NCBI GenBank assembly: GCA_020205615.1 | Contig: CM035167.1 | Coordinates: forward strand, 137,902,568 to 137,966,567 | Length of the DNA: 64,000 bases | Direction: 5' to 3' | Source: Panax quinquefolius | Lineage: Eukaryota; Streptophyta; Magnoliopsida; Apiales; Araliaceae | Shown: positions 62,950 to 64,000 of the stretch, piece by piece | Layout: every line of letters begins with the position of its first letter | Position numbering within the stretch: position 1 is the first letter of the stretch | Position numbers and translations under genes: made by a program | Notes under the pieces: generated by a model | What the model was told of the DNA's origin: nothing | Database searches by the model: none | The model's input: the letters and a program-made list of their open reading frames with translations, nothing else

Positions 62950-63735
62950 AAACAGTGACCAGCCAAGGATAGTTGTCATGTCGTCGCCAAGGCGTCCCGG
63001 CGATGCAAAGGATGAAAGATGACACGACCCATGTCAACTCCATGGTAGCTCGACCGCGACTCAATCGCACCTCCATCGCAAACATAGCAGGTTCTTCTTC
63101 CCTCTCTCACACATCGACAGACTCCCTCTCTTACACATCTACAAACTCCCTCTCACAGCACATCCATTGCAGGCCCTGTTTCTCTCCTTCGTGCTCTCCG
63201 TTTCTCTCCTTCGTGCTCTCCGTTTCTCTCCTTGTTTTCTCCTTCTAACTTTATAAGATAAAATTTAATATCTTTGTAGTGGGGCTGATTTTTTAATAAC
63301 TTTGTGAGTTGGGTTGATTTTACATCTTTGTGGTGGGGTTGGCTAATTTTGATTTTGCTAATATTAAATTATTGGTAAAGATTACTTTATGAAAACAAAG
63401 CTTAATTGTGAAATGTGATTGGTGATTCAACTTTAATAAGTTATATTTATTATTTACTTTTTTGCAGTACAATTTACAAAGTGTAAACAATATAGTGTTA
63501 AGTATTAATGGTTACTATTTACTAAACTAGTAATATACTAATACATTCAAGTGAAAATAAAAATGTCAATTTTGTCTTATACTTTTTATTTGATTGTTTC
63601 CATAATGTTATTATGTTTTGAGTTTTAATGTATATGAAACTTTATTGCTCAATATAATTGTGAAGTAAAATAAATAATATATAATTTATACATTGTGAAC
63701 GACTTGTCGCCATACGGACGCCATGGTTGTCATCT
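62950..63735. mobile_element. Candidate non-autonomous DNA transposon
   Basis: The left part has GTCGTCGCCAAGGCGTCCCG and the right part CGCCATACGGACGCCATGG, whose complement also holds GGCGTCCG and GGCGA. These look like diverged inverted ends of a hAT-like repeat. TGTCAT(C/G)TTGTCG-type words occur at both ends. No exact target duplication was found. Confidence 0.3.
63175..63240. repeat. Tandem repeat, ~23-bp unit
   Basis: GTTTCTCTCCTTCGTGCTCT followed by CC is repeated about two and a half times, within a longer CT-rich tract. Confidence 0.85.
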
Positions 63736-64000
63736 TGTCGGCTACCTCCATGCAACCAAGTGAATAACATAGTGACTTTAAAGGAGAAGAAAGTAAATAG
63801 AAACTAAATAGAACTTGGAGAAAAAGATAAGAGAGCTTGAATATAGATGCACTAAGCCATTCTTTCAATGCATTTCATATTATCCACTCAATACATGCCT
63901 TCTCCTATTTATACTGTAAGAAAAATAAAGTTAAAGTGAGCCACTAACATGCTCTTAAGCTAAAACATACTCCTAAGCTAACATACTCCTAAGTCGTAAC

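Larger units (their letters stand above)
62299..64000. other. FAB1 intron or upstream region, incomplete
   Basis: I see no FAB1 exon here; the FYVE-encoding part would lie beyond the window. The stretch contains low-complexity CT-rich sequence (about 63090-63245) and a candidate DNA transposon (about 62950-63735). The ORFs in it have no recognisable domain. Confidence 0.45.

Noticed and set aside
62973..63248. Serine-rich plus-strand open frame
   Set aside because: It translates CT-rich tandem repeats and the end of a candidate transposon. There is no domain or codon pattern of a gene.

Overview
This is AT-rich nuclear DNA from a flowering plant, almost certainly a eudicot. The protein-coding content is plant-type: a PMEI-fold secreted inhibitor, a COG3 Golgi-tethering subunit with 25 short exons, and a FAB1-type PI3P 5-kinase. 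Introns follow GT-AG rules, and the space between genes is packed with hAT transposons, Stowaway-type MITEs, TRIMs and a chromovirus-like Ty3/Gypsy element. I cannot name the species.

Layout. (1) 671-1198 (+) is an intact single-exon PMEI/invertase-inhibitor gene. (2) 2138-24043 is a transposon reef with no intact host gene. A small hAT (2138-2833) comes first. A second non-autonomous hAT (3399-22687) has been split by a long Gypsy element (3433-21134). The Gypsy element has its own 5-bp target duplication. Inside it lie a second internal LTR, a second partial gag, a fragment of a sister Gypsy family in the opposite orientation, and a head-to-head pair of sister-family LTRs. One of those LTRs carries a third hAT (18437-19421), which holds a captured piece of a NIN-like protein (NLP) transcription factor. 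A fourth hAT follows (22968-24043). Exact 8-bp or 5-bp target duplications let most of the insertion order be read directly. (3) 24052-26888 is mostly unassigned sequence leading to the COG3 promoter.

(4) 26889-46937 (+) is the complete COG3 gene, 25 exons encoding 781 residues. Its 5.7-kb first intron holds a decayed TTF-zinc-finger hAT transposon, a foldback MITE inside a TA microsatellite, and a degenerate TRIM. Other introns hold Stowaway-like MITEs. (5) 48486-62298 (-) is a FAB1 gene facing COG3 tail to tail, about 1.5 kb away. It has ten exons in the window; the 5' end (FYVE part) lies outside. The CCT/TCP1-like and kinase exons are open. One central exon has three in-frame stops and the next has a frame break, so this copy is either recently inactivated or mis-sequenced there. 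An intact TRIM with an AATAA duplication sits in its 3.6-kb intron.

COG3 and FAB1 both act in endomembrane traffic (Golgi tethering, and endosome/vacuole phosphoinositides), but nothing here shows they are co-regulated. The most notable observations are the multi-level nested insertion with intact target duplications, the NLP PB1 fragment carried by a hAT, the inverted LTR pair with convergent TATA boxes that could make long double-stranded RNA, and the damaged FAB1 copy.
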